From: Bolinopsis microptera
Lineage: Eukaryota; Ctenophora; Tentaculata; Lobata; Bolinopsidae
Direction: 5' to 3'
Assembly (NCBI RefSeq): GCF_026151205.1
Contig: NC_087072.1
Span: forward strand, 13,306,169 to 13,370,168
Length of the DNA: 64,000 nucleotides
Positions 1-10,172 of this stretch are shown piece after piece. The translations under genes and the position numbers were made by a program. Within the stretch, counting starts at the first letter, position 1; every line of letters begins with the position of its first letter. The notes beneath the pieces were generated by a model that was given only the letters and a program-made list of their open reading frames with translations, searched no databases and was not told the origin of the DNA.

Positions 1-114
1 TTATTTCCTTCAAATGAAAAATTTGTAAAAAACCCAAAAAAACCCAACTCCTACCCTGAAAAAGGTCATACTGGGATTGGGTTTTTTTGGGTTTTTTTGG
101 GTTACACCCCCCCC
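1..114. mobile_element. Right end of a C-run-terminated DNA element
   Basis: This is a hairpin module (AACCCAAAAAAACCC near 38-52, GGGTTTTTTTGGGTT near 80-103) that ends in GGGTTACA and a run of eight C at 107-114. Positions 1-110 are almost identical to 18847-18956, the right end of the complete element at 15873-18968, so the rest of this copy lies left of the window. Receptor coding sequence resumes at 115. A target duplication cannot be checked because the left end is missing. Confidence 0.7.
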
Positions 115-1998
115 ATTTTCTTCCTAGGAACTCTGTTAACGTTTTTTCGTATATCAGCGGGTTGATAACAGAGTTAAGTGGAAGAACTATCATCGCATAC
201 GTAGCATACCATTTAGTCGCATCAAAAACTCCGAGGTTATGCATACCGCTGATAACAATAAATGGTACCCAACATAAGAAATCAGTGGCAACAATAAGAG
301 CAATTTTATTTTGTACAGATCTATTGTCCCTCACTCTTTTTGGGTTATGGTGCTGTCCTGATCTCCGTGAAGAAATCCTGGTTTGAATATTGATAACTAT
401 GTAGTAAAAAGTGATGATGATGAAGCAGACTAAGTTCACACCAAGCATTAGCCAAACTACTGGATCTCCTTTATGATCAGTTATGTCCGCTCTACTTTCA
501 ATCGATTGTCTGATTCTTCTTGCATCGTCACTCCGAACAAAGTACTTGAATAAGCAGACACCGTCGTTTCCATAAAAATGAACTGGACGTCTACTCAAAA
601 GTCCATGTTCCTGAGTGAACATACCGTCTACTTTGTCACCGATTTGTTTCCAGGTCAAATCCGTAGTGATGTTAGTGGTATTATAGTGAACTTGAAGAAC
701 ATTGACATGTTTCTCTTTGTTAGGGAAGCCTATGAACAATTTGTAGGCGGGGTCATAGTACATTCCCTGTACAAAATATTCCTCAAAAGAAGGTATCAAT
801 GGTATAACAGCTATAGCAAGGGATGTGGCGAGAATTCCCGTCGCTAGGAAAGCGAGCTTGACAACAGAGCTTTTGTTTGTAGGGCCTGGAATACTCTTTT
901 TCTTAAAAGTGAGCCAGAACATTCGGATGATACTCAAGGCTGTCATAGCGAAAAGGGAGACTTGTGATCCAACTGTGCTGATGACCCCTAATATAGAGCA
1001 TGCTGTTCCGGTGTACCATTCGGCTTGATGTCTGCAAAACCAGTTCCCATGTACAAAACTATCATAGAAAGACAACAGAACCAAGTATAATCCGATAAAT
1101 AGATCTCCTGATCCGATTAGACTGATCAAGGCTTTGTTAGCTAAAATACGTTCATTCCCACTATGCTTTATGGTTGTTAGTCCAATGAATACGGTGTACG
1201 AGTTGAAGATCAATGCTAGCACACCCATGACCCAGCATAATACCTGCAGTATCCAGTTTCCAAGTATTCTTTTTCCACAAGCGGTATTACATTCATCTGA
1301 GAGGTCAAAGCAATCGTATATACCGTCACATCTCTGCGATAAGGAAATGAACTGATGCTTAGTTGAGTTCAAAGTTTCTTCACAAATCATGTGATTTGCA
1401 CAGTTCAACTCGTCACTCATGTCCCCACAGTCATCTATGAGATCACATACTTGCATGTATTCCACACATCTACTGTTGTTGCATTGAAAATAGTCCTGGT
1501 GATATTTGCCTTTTTTTGTCTTCTCAACAAACTTTAGAAAAGAGTTGTTAGCAAGCGTATATGCTCGATCAGGATATTGTCCAGGACATGAATTGTACAA
1601 CAATGTTCTGTTTTTATTTAGAGGACATGGGGCATCTAGACATAGATCCATGCAACTGAGAAACAGGTAATATTCACCAAACAAATAGGTGCAATTAACC
1701 TTTGAGGTCGGAACGAGTAACTCTGACTTCGTTATTCCGAATAAATCTGCAATCCAGGGTCGTATGAATTCTTTTACTTCACAGTTAGAGTCACCGCATA
1801 CATCTCGCAATCCTCCGTGATAAAGATCGGTCTTATTGATCGTTGGAAAATCTCTTGCAATCCTACAAACCTCATTCTCTGCACCGTCACCACACGTCTC
1901 CACTCCGTCACAAAGTTGTTCGAATTGAACGTATGGTTTATCACCTTTCGGACACAGATACACGTTATTGCAAGTTTTATCACTTTCTTTAAATCGGT
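115..1998 (-). CDS. LDLa-containing class A GPCR, seven-helix and juxtamembrane part
   Basis: The minus strand is open without a stop over this whole stretch. It first encodes LDL-receptor class A-like modules with the pattern C...CDG..xC.DG.D/E..C (about 1980-1850, 1490-1405 and 1400-1275). An intronless seven-helix domain follows: TM1 near 1262-1190, a conserved extracellular Cys (WFCRH) near 1030, a degenerate LxxxR motif after TM3 (SIIRMFW), and NPLIY in TM7 near 148-162. The layout matches GRL101/relaxin-receptor-like receptors, in which LDLa modules precede an LGR-type transmembrane domain; ligand and G protein are unknown. The upstream part of the same gene is at 3315-4822 and 5074-5134. 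The frame stays open through the mobile element at 1-114 and off the window edge, so the native tail is lost here. The gene may be a pseudogene or an interrupted allele. Confidence 0.8.
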
Positions 1999-3314
1999 AC
2001 AAAAATCTGGCGTAAAATACATTCATCTTCTGATAATACTAATTTACAAATGGATATAGACTATCTCTCTGACTGGGCACTAAGAAACAAAATGCGATTC
2101 CATCCAGCAAAATGTAAAGTGCTTATTGTTTCAGGAAAACCATCTTTATCTCCTCCATTCGCATATAATCTTGATGGCTCTCCTCTTGTGTATGTAGAGT
2201 TAGAAAAAGATCTTGGAGTCGATGTTACTCCTAAGCTAAGTTGGAATAGTCAGTGCGACAGAATTTATACTAAGGCCTGCCAACAACTTGGTATGGTCAG
2301 AAGAGATGGCCATATTGTCATTGATCAGAAACGTCGCCGGGCGCTTTACCTCTCCCTGGTTCGTAGCCAATTCGAAAATTGTTCCATAATCTGGCGCCCT
2401 TGTAATAAATCACTTAGTGATAAATTAGAAAGTCTCCAAAAGAGAGCTATTAAATGGATTCTGTCTGAAGAGGGCCGCAGTTATCCACCTGAGCAATATG
2501 TCAAAAAGTGCAAGCTTGTCGACATTCTCCCTTTGTCTCAAAAGTTTGACTTGAATGATCTTATTTTTTTCCACAAAGTTCTTAATTATTTAATTCCTGT
2601 ATCGCTGCCTCACTATCTCTCTTTATATCAGGGCACTTCTCGACTAAGACGTTGCCACCTCGACAGTCTGTCTATTGTGTCATCAATTTTACCTAAGTTA
2701 AGTCAGAATTCACACACCACATGTACCTCAAATAGCCCACTGGCAAAATCATTTTTCTACAGAACCCATATACTGTGGAATGGACTCCCTTTACAGGTAA
2801 GACAGATTGTGTCTACTAGTCTTTTCAAAGCTGAGGTCACTAAGCATCTATGGAAATGTTTATTGGATAGTGAAACAACAGTCTAGCCTAGTCTCTTTGC
2901 TCCCCATATTATTATTATTTTTGTTTTATTAATTTTTTTAAATCTACCTTCCTATACTTTCAACATCATATCACACTTCACCTGCACACCTTCTCACACA
3001 TTAATGACCATTTCAGACCTGTATCTAATGTATCTGGAATTTGACGTATTGAAATACCAATTTTGACTCTATATATCCACAGTTATTCACCATGGATTTG
3101 TTTGTTATTAAATAGTTTTTCATAAATTTTTGGATTTAGATTAATTCGATGTAATGGGTCCAAGTTACTGCGGACATAGTTCACTATGTGTTTACCGTGT
3201 TTGGGTGCCCATCATATTTTACAGATGGGGGCGATATTTTGAACGATTCTATTTTATATTCATCTATTGCTGTACTCTGTAAAATTTGAAAAGTATTTAA
3301 TAAAAAAAAAAAAA
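1999..3314 (+). mobile_element. 5'-truncated non-LTR retrotransposon (RT C-terminal half)
   Basis: An open frame from about 1996 to 2883 encodes the end of a LINE reverse transcriptase. It starts at the motif-C side (T-K-I-W-R, then LQMDIDYLSDW, RNKMRFHPAKCKVL), continues into the thumb/connector, and ends with the RTHILWNGLP...F-style tail typical of jockey/CR1-like ORF2 proteins. An AT-rich 3' UTR and a terminal A-run (3302-3314) follow. The fragment lies antisense inside the LDLa-GPCR gene. The left boundary is set by where LINE coding starts and receptor coding stops (about 1995-2000). I see no convincing target-site duplication. The clade assignment is tentative. Confidence 0.8.
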
Positions 3315-4822
3315 GTATGATTTGTCAGTTTGATTACCACAGAAATTCAAATCCTCAGCCTGTTCATCCATTCCATCCATACAATCCGTCTCATTATCCA
3401 TTATCCAAGAAACTGGTATTCCGACCTTCATACTTAGTTGAAAGCTAAACCTACGGACGCACTGAAATTCCTTCGTCATGTATTCACACATGTCATGAAG
3501 TTCGTCACTTCCATCAGAACATTCCCACACTCCGTCACACATCCTGTGTTTGTGTACTCTACAATCAGTGGAAGTAGACGGTGATATGCAACTGTTTTGA
3601 ATGTCATCGTCACATAACTTAACTGGTAAACTAGTCCTCTCATCATATTCATAACACAACATGTACTTAGAAACACTCGAGTTATACCCATTAATAGGAC
3701 AATAACCCCCTACTCGCTCTATATCAGAACAGTTAGTCTGATCTAGATAGTTCAGACAGTATGGATAGATTTCCTTCTTTATATCAAATATAGAGCACCT
3801 AGTATAGTTAAATATTATAGGTACTGTTCTAATATTGTTATACCTTACTTTATTTCTGTAATGTGTACACGAGTGTGGGGTAGTTTCATTAACATTACAG
3901 TCCTGTTCATCCTCTCCTTCATCACAGTCGCTGTTGTCTCCATCACATATCCAGTTTACAGGAACATACTTGTCCTTTCCCCAATCTGTACAGTTAATTC
4001 CGTATTTATACCCGTTACAATCACTTTCATCTTTACATTCAAACTCATTACTAGTGATACATTTATCATTACAGAGCTCTGTAGTTGGGTACTCACTAAC
4101 AGTAGCAGTACTACTAGTAATATACTCAGTTACAGTGTAACTAGGACAATCCTTATCTACACTGCAGTTCTTATCACATTTGATGTATCTGTTGTTGCAA
4201 AACAAGCCTCCACACAACACATCCGTGTTTGTTATTTGAGTATTAAACCCACATGCCTGATACACGTGGGGATCGTTCTCACAAACTGCAGTAACCCCCT
4301 CAAGCTGATAATCAAAGTACACATCAGAGTGGGTACACTTGAAGTAGTATTGTTTCCTCTTTTCATCAAAACACACATTTTTGAGGAAGCCCCCTACTAT
4401 TGTAACTGAGCAATTTTCTCCTGATTTTCTCAATTCATCCACAACCCTGTAGTCAACACAGTCCGGACAAGAACAGTGCTCAGCCGTGTTACCACACTGT
4501 TCAACCCACGCTTCACTATAACAACAAGGGTTCTCCCCATCAGGGTCACACTCAGCAGGACTGCCATCAGGGAGGCGATAATATATACCACATTTCTCAT
4601 CGTACCTCCACTTTCTCTTGCCCCCTGATTCTTTCCACTCCCTATATATAATGGTGTAGTACGAACAAGAACAGTGATTAGCCGTGTTACCACACTGTCT
4701 ATCATACGTATCATCACAACAAGGGTTCTCCCCATCAGGGTCACACTCAGCAGGACTGCCATCAGGGAGAGGATAATATATACCACATCTCCCGTTAGAC
4801 AACCACTTTTTCTTCAATTCAC
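3315..4822 (-). CDS. LDLa-containing GPCR, N-terminal ectodomain exon
   Basis: This is a large exon of the receptor that continues at 115-1998. The acceptor is CTATCAG at the 4822 edge; the 1-nt overhang of exon 1 plus GT makes a Gly codon, so phases match. The product begins with two copies of a Cys-rich module (GIYY.LPDGSPAECDPDGE, NPCC, QCGNTA.HCSC) at about 4800-4670 and 4600-4455. A long Cys-rich spacer follows, then at least three LDLa-type modules (including VNWICDGDNSDCDEGEDEQDC and RMCDGVWECSDGSDE). The frame stays open up to the A-run of the inserted LINE at 3314, which suggests the LINE landed inside the exon. The alternative is that the exon ends at a possible donor (TGTG|GTAATC) near 3341 and the LINE is intronic. 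Confidence 0.75.
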
Positions 4823-5073
4823 CTGATAGAGTAAAGTAATGTACTACTGAGTGTTGCATGAATAGTTAATAATGTTAACATCAATTCATGTATAATTCCG
4901 CTGTCCTACATTTAATTAGGGCAATAAAATTGTACCCATGATCACAGAATCACTAAATGTACGCACTTAAAATTGTGTGCGGTTGAATTTGTTAATTTTA
5001 TAAAGCTTTAGCTGTTTTCTTACAATTAATGATGATAAAGTAAATTTTATTTAAACAATTTCAAATATCTTAC

Positions 5074-5134
5074 CTTGACAGAAGATGCCCTGAACTAAGA
5101 CGATCAGTAGTGTGTTCAAAAGTTTGAACCCCAT
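5074..5134 (-). CDS. Signal-peptide exon of the LDLa-GPCR gene
   Basis: On the minus strand an ATG at 5134 opens MGFKLLNTLLIVLVQGIFCQ, a clear secretory signal peptide with a hydrophobic core and a likely cleavage site near the end. A consensus donor (CAAG|GTAAG) follows. The exon has 61 nt and leaves one nucleotide, which matches the acceptor phase at 4822. The intron between them (4823-5073) is 251 bp. This exon makes the receptor's 5' coding end intact even though the body is interrupted. Confidence 0.8.
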
Positions 5135-5418
5135 TCTCGTTCCAACTGATTTCTTGAGTCGAGATTTTTAGAATTTGGCTAATTGAATCCTTGAATTAAG
5201 TGAAACATGAACATTTTATAGGAAATTTCCAAAAATAAAATGGGTTTATGAAAAATAAAAATGCTGAAAAAAATACTGTCAGGAAAACAAATCGAAGTCC
5301 AAAACAGTTGATAATCGACAGTCTGGTCATTATGAATAACTAACGTCCAATAGTTTAAATGAGGGGCTGATATTTGTATTAAGTAGTGCTAATAATCGTT
5401 TTAAACGATTGTTTTCAA
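5135..5418. other. Upstream region of the GPCR gene
   Basis: AT-rich sequence 5' of the minus-strand receptor gene, probably its 5' UTR and promoter. No coding frame or obvious promoter motif could be supported. Confidence 0.4.
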
Positions 5419-5708
5419 CAATTAAAAATGGCCCAAATGTTAAGTGAACAAGCAAACAGAAATTACAAACGAAATGATATCATAAGGCCTTACAGTAAAA
5501 GTTTACTATTATGAATATACTGTGGAACATAGAGGATTGATGGTTTAAAACTGACTGAGCGCACCTCAGTTAAGTTCGTCAACTTTAAACTGTAATGAAA
5601 TACCCGTCCTTGACTACAAATACCCAGGTTGATCTCAACCTGGGTAACTGTAGTGACTATGAGTATTGTAAGCACCAAATATGTCATGTGAACATCTGAA
5701 CAGTTTTT
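5419..5708. repeat. Dispersed repeat unit X, copy 1
   Basis: This block matches 9018-9341 in the same orientation (landmarks: ATTAAAAATGGCCCAAATG, GAGGATTGATGGTTTAAAAC, GAACATCTGAACAG). It is followed by a mobile element at exactly the point where the second copy continues directly into GTAATTGG. It was therefore the first X of an X-Y-X-Y tandem array. Confidence 0.75.
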
Positions 5709-5716
5709 GGGGGGGG

Positions 5717-5793
5717 TCAACCTCATTTTACCTCATTTTACCTCATCCCAATTTTGCCTTTTTTGGCTGGCCTCATGAGGTAAAATGAGGTAA
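5717..5793. repeat. Terminal hairpin module (left)
   Basis: ACCTCATTTTACCTCA pairs with TGAGGTAAAATGAGGT about 40 bp downstream, around a spacer containing TTTTGCCTTTTTTGGC. The same module in the same orientation is at 8141-8215. Confidence 0.75.
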
Positions 5794-5813
5794 ATTTCGG
5801 CAAACATTTTTAA

Positions 5814-6132
5814 CAGGTAAAATTCTCTAAATCGTCAATTTAGTCACGAAGGAGTATGGAAGGAGTTCTAAATGTGTGCTCCTCTAATATAAACAGTAGG
5901 AAATGGTTAACTTTAGTCGAGGTCTCAGGTCTCTACAATGTCGGGAAGTTCCTGCAGGAATTTGCGCATTGCGCTTGAAGCGCAAGATTCACAGCGCCAA
6001 AAGCGAAGGTCGTAGAGACATGAGACCTTGACTAAAGTTAACCATTTCATACCATTGCTATAAGTATGCCACTTTCAGAGTCCTGAACACACTCCCATAT
6101 CTCTTAATCGTCAATTGTATGAATTTTACCTG
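5814..6132. mobile_element. TTAA-flanked palindromic MITE, copy 1
   Basis: Its ends are CAGGTAAAATT and AATTTTACCTG, with TTAA immediately outside both ends (5810-5813, 6133-6136). An internal inverted repeat (AAATGGTTAACTTTAGTC near 5900 and its complement near 6033-6050) makes the whole unit nearly self-complementary. TTAA duplications are known from piggyBac and Kolobok elements. There is no coding sequence. Confidence 0.7.
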
Positions 6133-6136
6133 TTAA

Positions 6137-7061
6137 AATATATCATCTTTTACTGATATCAATTTAGTTTAACACAATATGAGAATATAAAGAGGAAGGT
6201 TTTCTTGGAGACCTGGACCATCAAAATAGTGTACATTGCTGATGTCATTGTCAAGACTCCATAATAAGAGGGTCTAGTTGTGGGATTATGCTGGATAACA
6301 GATATGATAAGTGGTAACATCCTACAAAAGAATGTTAGCTTACTAAGGAATTTTCCTCTTACCGAATTATACAAGAAGTTAACTAAGTTCCTCCTAGTCC
6401 TAAGCATTATCTTGTTTCAGAGGGAATGAGTGATATAAAAAGATGAGGCCAAAGAATTAGTTGTGAAGAAGGCATTTGTACTCTGTAATTTCTAAGCTAA
6501 TTTTTTTTCGATATTTATAGCTATTTACTGATCTTGTTTTGACGTATCAGCAAGAGATCACTGGACCTCGTTAGTTGTTAGTCATGTTATACTGATTCAG
6601 TTAGTGACGAGCTATGAAGTAATCATTCGACCTCATTTAATACTGATCCTATCAATGACGAGCTATGAAGTAATCAGTGGATCTCGTCATTTGTCAATGC
6701 TTATCCTGTCCGGACTGTCAGTGACGAGTTATGAAGAAATAAATGAAGACGTCATTAATTCCTTGTTCCAAGAAGATATTCCTCTGGTAACAACCCGTTC
6801 TGGCCTGCTTCTGAACATAATATGAAGATTCGAAAACCTAGTCTACCTAAATTGGAACTTGCTGACTGCATTGGAAAATGGAGAACAATCGATAAATGAT
6901 AATCAGTGCCAGGATATAATCAAACTTGAATTCGGAATCCAAGGAAAACCTTCCTTTTTTATATTATCATATTGTGCGTTAGTTTGGTGTGAAGTAATAT
7001 GTTCTTTTTTAAAACTAACAGTGTTTTAAACTAAATTGATATCAGTTAAAGATGATATATT
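6137..7061. other. Spacer between two inverted MITE copies
   Basis: About 40 bp at each edge are inverted copies of each other (ATATATCATCTTT... and its complement), which extends the MITE arms. The middle contains three imperfect repeats of TGACGAG(C/T)TATGAAG(T/A)AAT near 6605, 6655 and 6721. No gene is recognised. Confidence 0.5.
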
Positions 7062-7065
7062 TTAA

Positions 7066-7386
7066 CAGGTAAAATTCATATAATTGACGATTAAGAGCTG
7101 TAGGAGTGTGTTCAGGACTCTGAAAGTGGCATACTCTGATAGCAATGGTATGAAATGGTTAACTTTAGTCAAGGTCTCATGTCTCTAGGACCTTCGCTTT
7201 TGGCGCAGTGAATCTTGCGCTTCAAGCGCAATGCGCAAATTCCTGCAGGAACTTCCCGACATTGTAGAGACCTGAAACCTCGACTAAAGTTAACCATTTC
7301 CTACTGTTTATATTAGAGGAGCACACATTTAGAACTCCTTCCAAACTCCTTCGTGACTAAATTGACGATTTAGATAATTTTACCTG
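7066..7386. mobile_element. TTAA-flanked palindromic MITE, copy 2 (inverted)
   Basis: Inverted copy of 5814-6132 with the same CAGGTAAAATT / AATTTTACCTG ends and TTAA on both sides (7062-7065, 7387-7390). The two copies form a roughly 1.6-kb foldback inside the larger element. Confidence 0.7.
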
Positions 7387-7390
7387 TTAA

Positions 7391-8140
7391 AAATTGGTGA
7401 AAAATATGGGCGTGGCCCAAGTCAGTATTATACGAAACCGTAGACACAAAAAATTGTTTGGTTGTTCCTGATCCTGTAGAGCAATTAATTAGAGGTGATA
7501 TCTAATTATTTGAACGAAAAGTGGTTTTGTGAACCGCCCTTTATTCTACAGCGAATCATGAACATTGAACATGTACATAAGAACTTAGAATTGCATGAAG
7601 TATGAGTTTATATGAGTAATTTATTATGAAATGACCTTTCACTATGCAATTTCGACTAAATTCATGTAGATATCCAATCCAGTTCCATGCACAACTGTTG
7701 TCTACATTTGGTCTAGTTAGACACAATTTGTTTCAGAGTGACTCGATAATCGCAATATCAAACTAAGATATTATTTAAATGGTCCATGTCATGCAATGCA
7801 TAAATATCCCCATAAATTGGCAACTGCCAAAGTGACACTAAAGTTATTGCTAATTCCTTTACAAAACTTAGCAAGTGCTATTAACAATTTCCTAATGGAT
7901 CATGGAAATTGAAATGTTCAATTTTCTTTTCATAAATAATAATTATAATTCGAAGTTTTATTTACCCAAGTTTGGAGAGTAAGTAGGTTAAACTGGGAAT
8001 GCCCCTTCCCAGGGACCACATCACCCCTAATAAACCATTAAATATCACGGGAGACCATGCACAGCCTCGAATTATAGTATAATGACTTCGAATAAACCTT
8101 TTTTGTCTCTAAAAAAAGGCTTAGAAAACTAGATTTATTT
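7391..8140. other. Non-coding interior of the G-run element
   Basis: AT-rich stretch between MITE copy 2 and the right terminal hairpin. I see no gene, RNA or repeat in it. Confidence 0.4.
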
Positions 8141-8215
8141 ACCTCATTTTACCTCATTTTACCTCATCCCAATTTTGCCTTTTTTGGCTGGCCTCATGAG
8201 GTAAAATGAGGTTGA
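8141..8215. repeat. Terminal hairpin module (right)
   Basis: Direct copy of 5720-5793, here followed by GTTGA and the C21 run that forms the right end of the element. Confidence 0.75.
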
Positions 8216-8236
8216 CCCCCCCCCCCCCCCCCCCCC

Positions 8237-10132
8237 GTTTGTAATTGGTCAATTTATTTCTACGCACGAAACCAAACACCAAAATCAGCTCCTGAGTAGG
8301 CCTCAGAAAGAATCTTTGGCTGATGATTTTTTCCTTCACAATTATTTGAACAATGTAACGGTTTATTTTTCTTCAAATTTACACATGAGTAGAACCGATT
8401 GTCCGCGCCAAAATTATGTACCGGCAACTACGGTAGCCGTGGTTTCTGAGTGTGGTTGATGATTAATTATGAAGTATGAACTACGCATAATCTATGAGGA
8501 GATAATTTTTGAATAGAAATGATGATTGTTAGAAAAATATTGTATATAAGGTATTGCCTGTAATCGTTTGAACGACGGATGACCGGATTGTTACGCAAAC
8601 GGTGCCCAACAAACAGAATTTACAAGCGAAATCATTTTTAACGGGCCTATAGTTTTATTTAAAGCAAAATCTATTATTATATATTTATGACCTCTCGTTT
8701 ATGAATCTGTGAAACTGAAATGATTAATGATCTGGGACTGACTGTACACACTTCAGCTAAATTTGTTATCTCAAAATAAATACGCGTCCTTGTGTGCTAG
8801 CCCTGATTTAACCATACGTCACTGTACCATGTTGAAAACCATGAGTATTCTGAGCACCAAATTTGTCACGTGAACAAATAGGCAGTGTTTGATTGGTCCT
8901 AGTAGGCTGAGAATTTCAGAGGAAATCTTTTGAAATTGTTGGCTCTTGTACGTCTTGGCTATGTAGGTGATCATGTTTCTTTGGACATTTGATCGCCACA
9001 GAAACTTAAGTCCTCAACGATTAAAAATGGCCCAAATGTTAAGTGAACAAGCAGTGCACAGAAATTACAAGCGAAATGTATCAAGGCATCTTTACAGTAA
9101 AAGTTTGCTGTTATGTTGAAAGTAAAATAATCGCAAAAGTTCGTTTATAAATATATACTGTGGAACTGAGAGGATTGATGGTTTAAAACTGACTGAGCGT
9201 ACCTCAGTAAATTCGTCAACTCTAAACTGTAAATAAATACCCGTGGCCGTCCTGGTACGTACTACCCCTGATCTCAACCTGGGTAAATATAGTGACTATG
9301 GGTATTGTGGGCACAGAATATGTCACGTGAACATCTGAACAGTTTGTAATTGGTCTATCTATTTCTAAGCACGAAACCAAACACCAAAATCAGCTCTTGA
9401 GTAGGCCTCAGAATGAATCTTTGGCTGATGATTTTTTCCTCCAAATTTATTTGAATAATATAACGGTTTATTTTTCTTCAAATTTACACATGAGTAGAAC
9501 CAATTGTCCGCGCTAAAATGTACCGTCAACTAGCCGTGGTTGATGAGTGTGGTTGATGATTAATTATGAAGTATGAACTACACATAATCTATGAGGTGAT
9601 CATTTTTGAATAGAAATGATGATTGTTAGAAAAATATTGTATACGATATTGCCTGTAATCGTTTGAATGATGGTCGACGGACGACCGGATTGTTATGCAA
9701 ACGGTGCCCAACAAACAGAATTTACAAGCGAAATCATTTTTAACGGGCCTATAGTTTTGGGTAGTTTTATTTAAAGCAAAATCTATTATTATATATTTAT
9801 GACCTCTCGTTTATGAATCTGTGAAACTGAAATGATTAATGATCTGGGACTGACTGTACACACTTCAGCTAAATTTGTTATCTCAAAATAAATACGCGTC
9901 CTTGTGTGCTAGCCCTGATTTAACCATACGTCACTGTATACCATGTTGAAAACCATGAGTATTCTGAGCACCAAATTTGTCACGTGAACTAATAGGCAGT
10001 GTTTGATTGGTCCTAGTAGGCTGAGAATTTCAGAGGAAATCTCTTGAAATTGTTGGCTCTTGTACGTCTTGGTTATGTAGGTGATGATGTTTCTTTGGAC
10101 ATTCTGATTGCCACAGAAACTTAAGTCCTCAC
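8237..10132. repeat. Imperfect tandem duplication (Y-X-Y), unit about 1.1 kb
   Basis: Y1 (8237-9017) and Y2 (9342-10132) share long near-identical blocks (CACGAAACCAAACACCAAAA, GAGTAGGCCTCAGAA, GCAAACGGTGCCCAACAAAC). X2 (9018-9341) repeats 5419-5708. Inside Y a more diverged copy of X is recognisable, so there was an older duplication as well. Non-coding. It directly abuts the first visible exon of the CobW-type gene. Confidence 0.75.
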
Positions 10133-10172
10133 TCCCTAAGTCTATTCTCTCTAATATATTGCACTTTTCCAG

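Larger units (their letters stand above)
5709..8236. mobile_element. 2.5-kb non-autonomous DNA element with G-run/C-run inverted ends
   Basis: The left end is G8-TCAACCTCATTTTACCTCA and the right end is its inverted complement, TGAGGTAAAATGAGGTTGA followed by C21. Each end carries the same 75-bp hairpin module. The flanks are GTTTTT (5703-5708) and GTTTGT (8237-8242). The uninterrupted paralogue near 9334-9347 reads through CAGTTTGTAATTGG, so this looks like a 6-bp target duplication with one mismatch. The interior holds two TTAA-flanked palindromic MITEs and otherwise AT-rich DNA. No transposase-sized ORF is present, so it is non-autonomous. The superfamily is not recognised. Confidence 0.7.

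Noticed and set aside
3861-4409. 182-codon plus-strand frame
   Set aside because: Antisense to the well-supported Cys-rich receptor exon.
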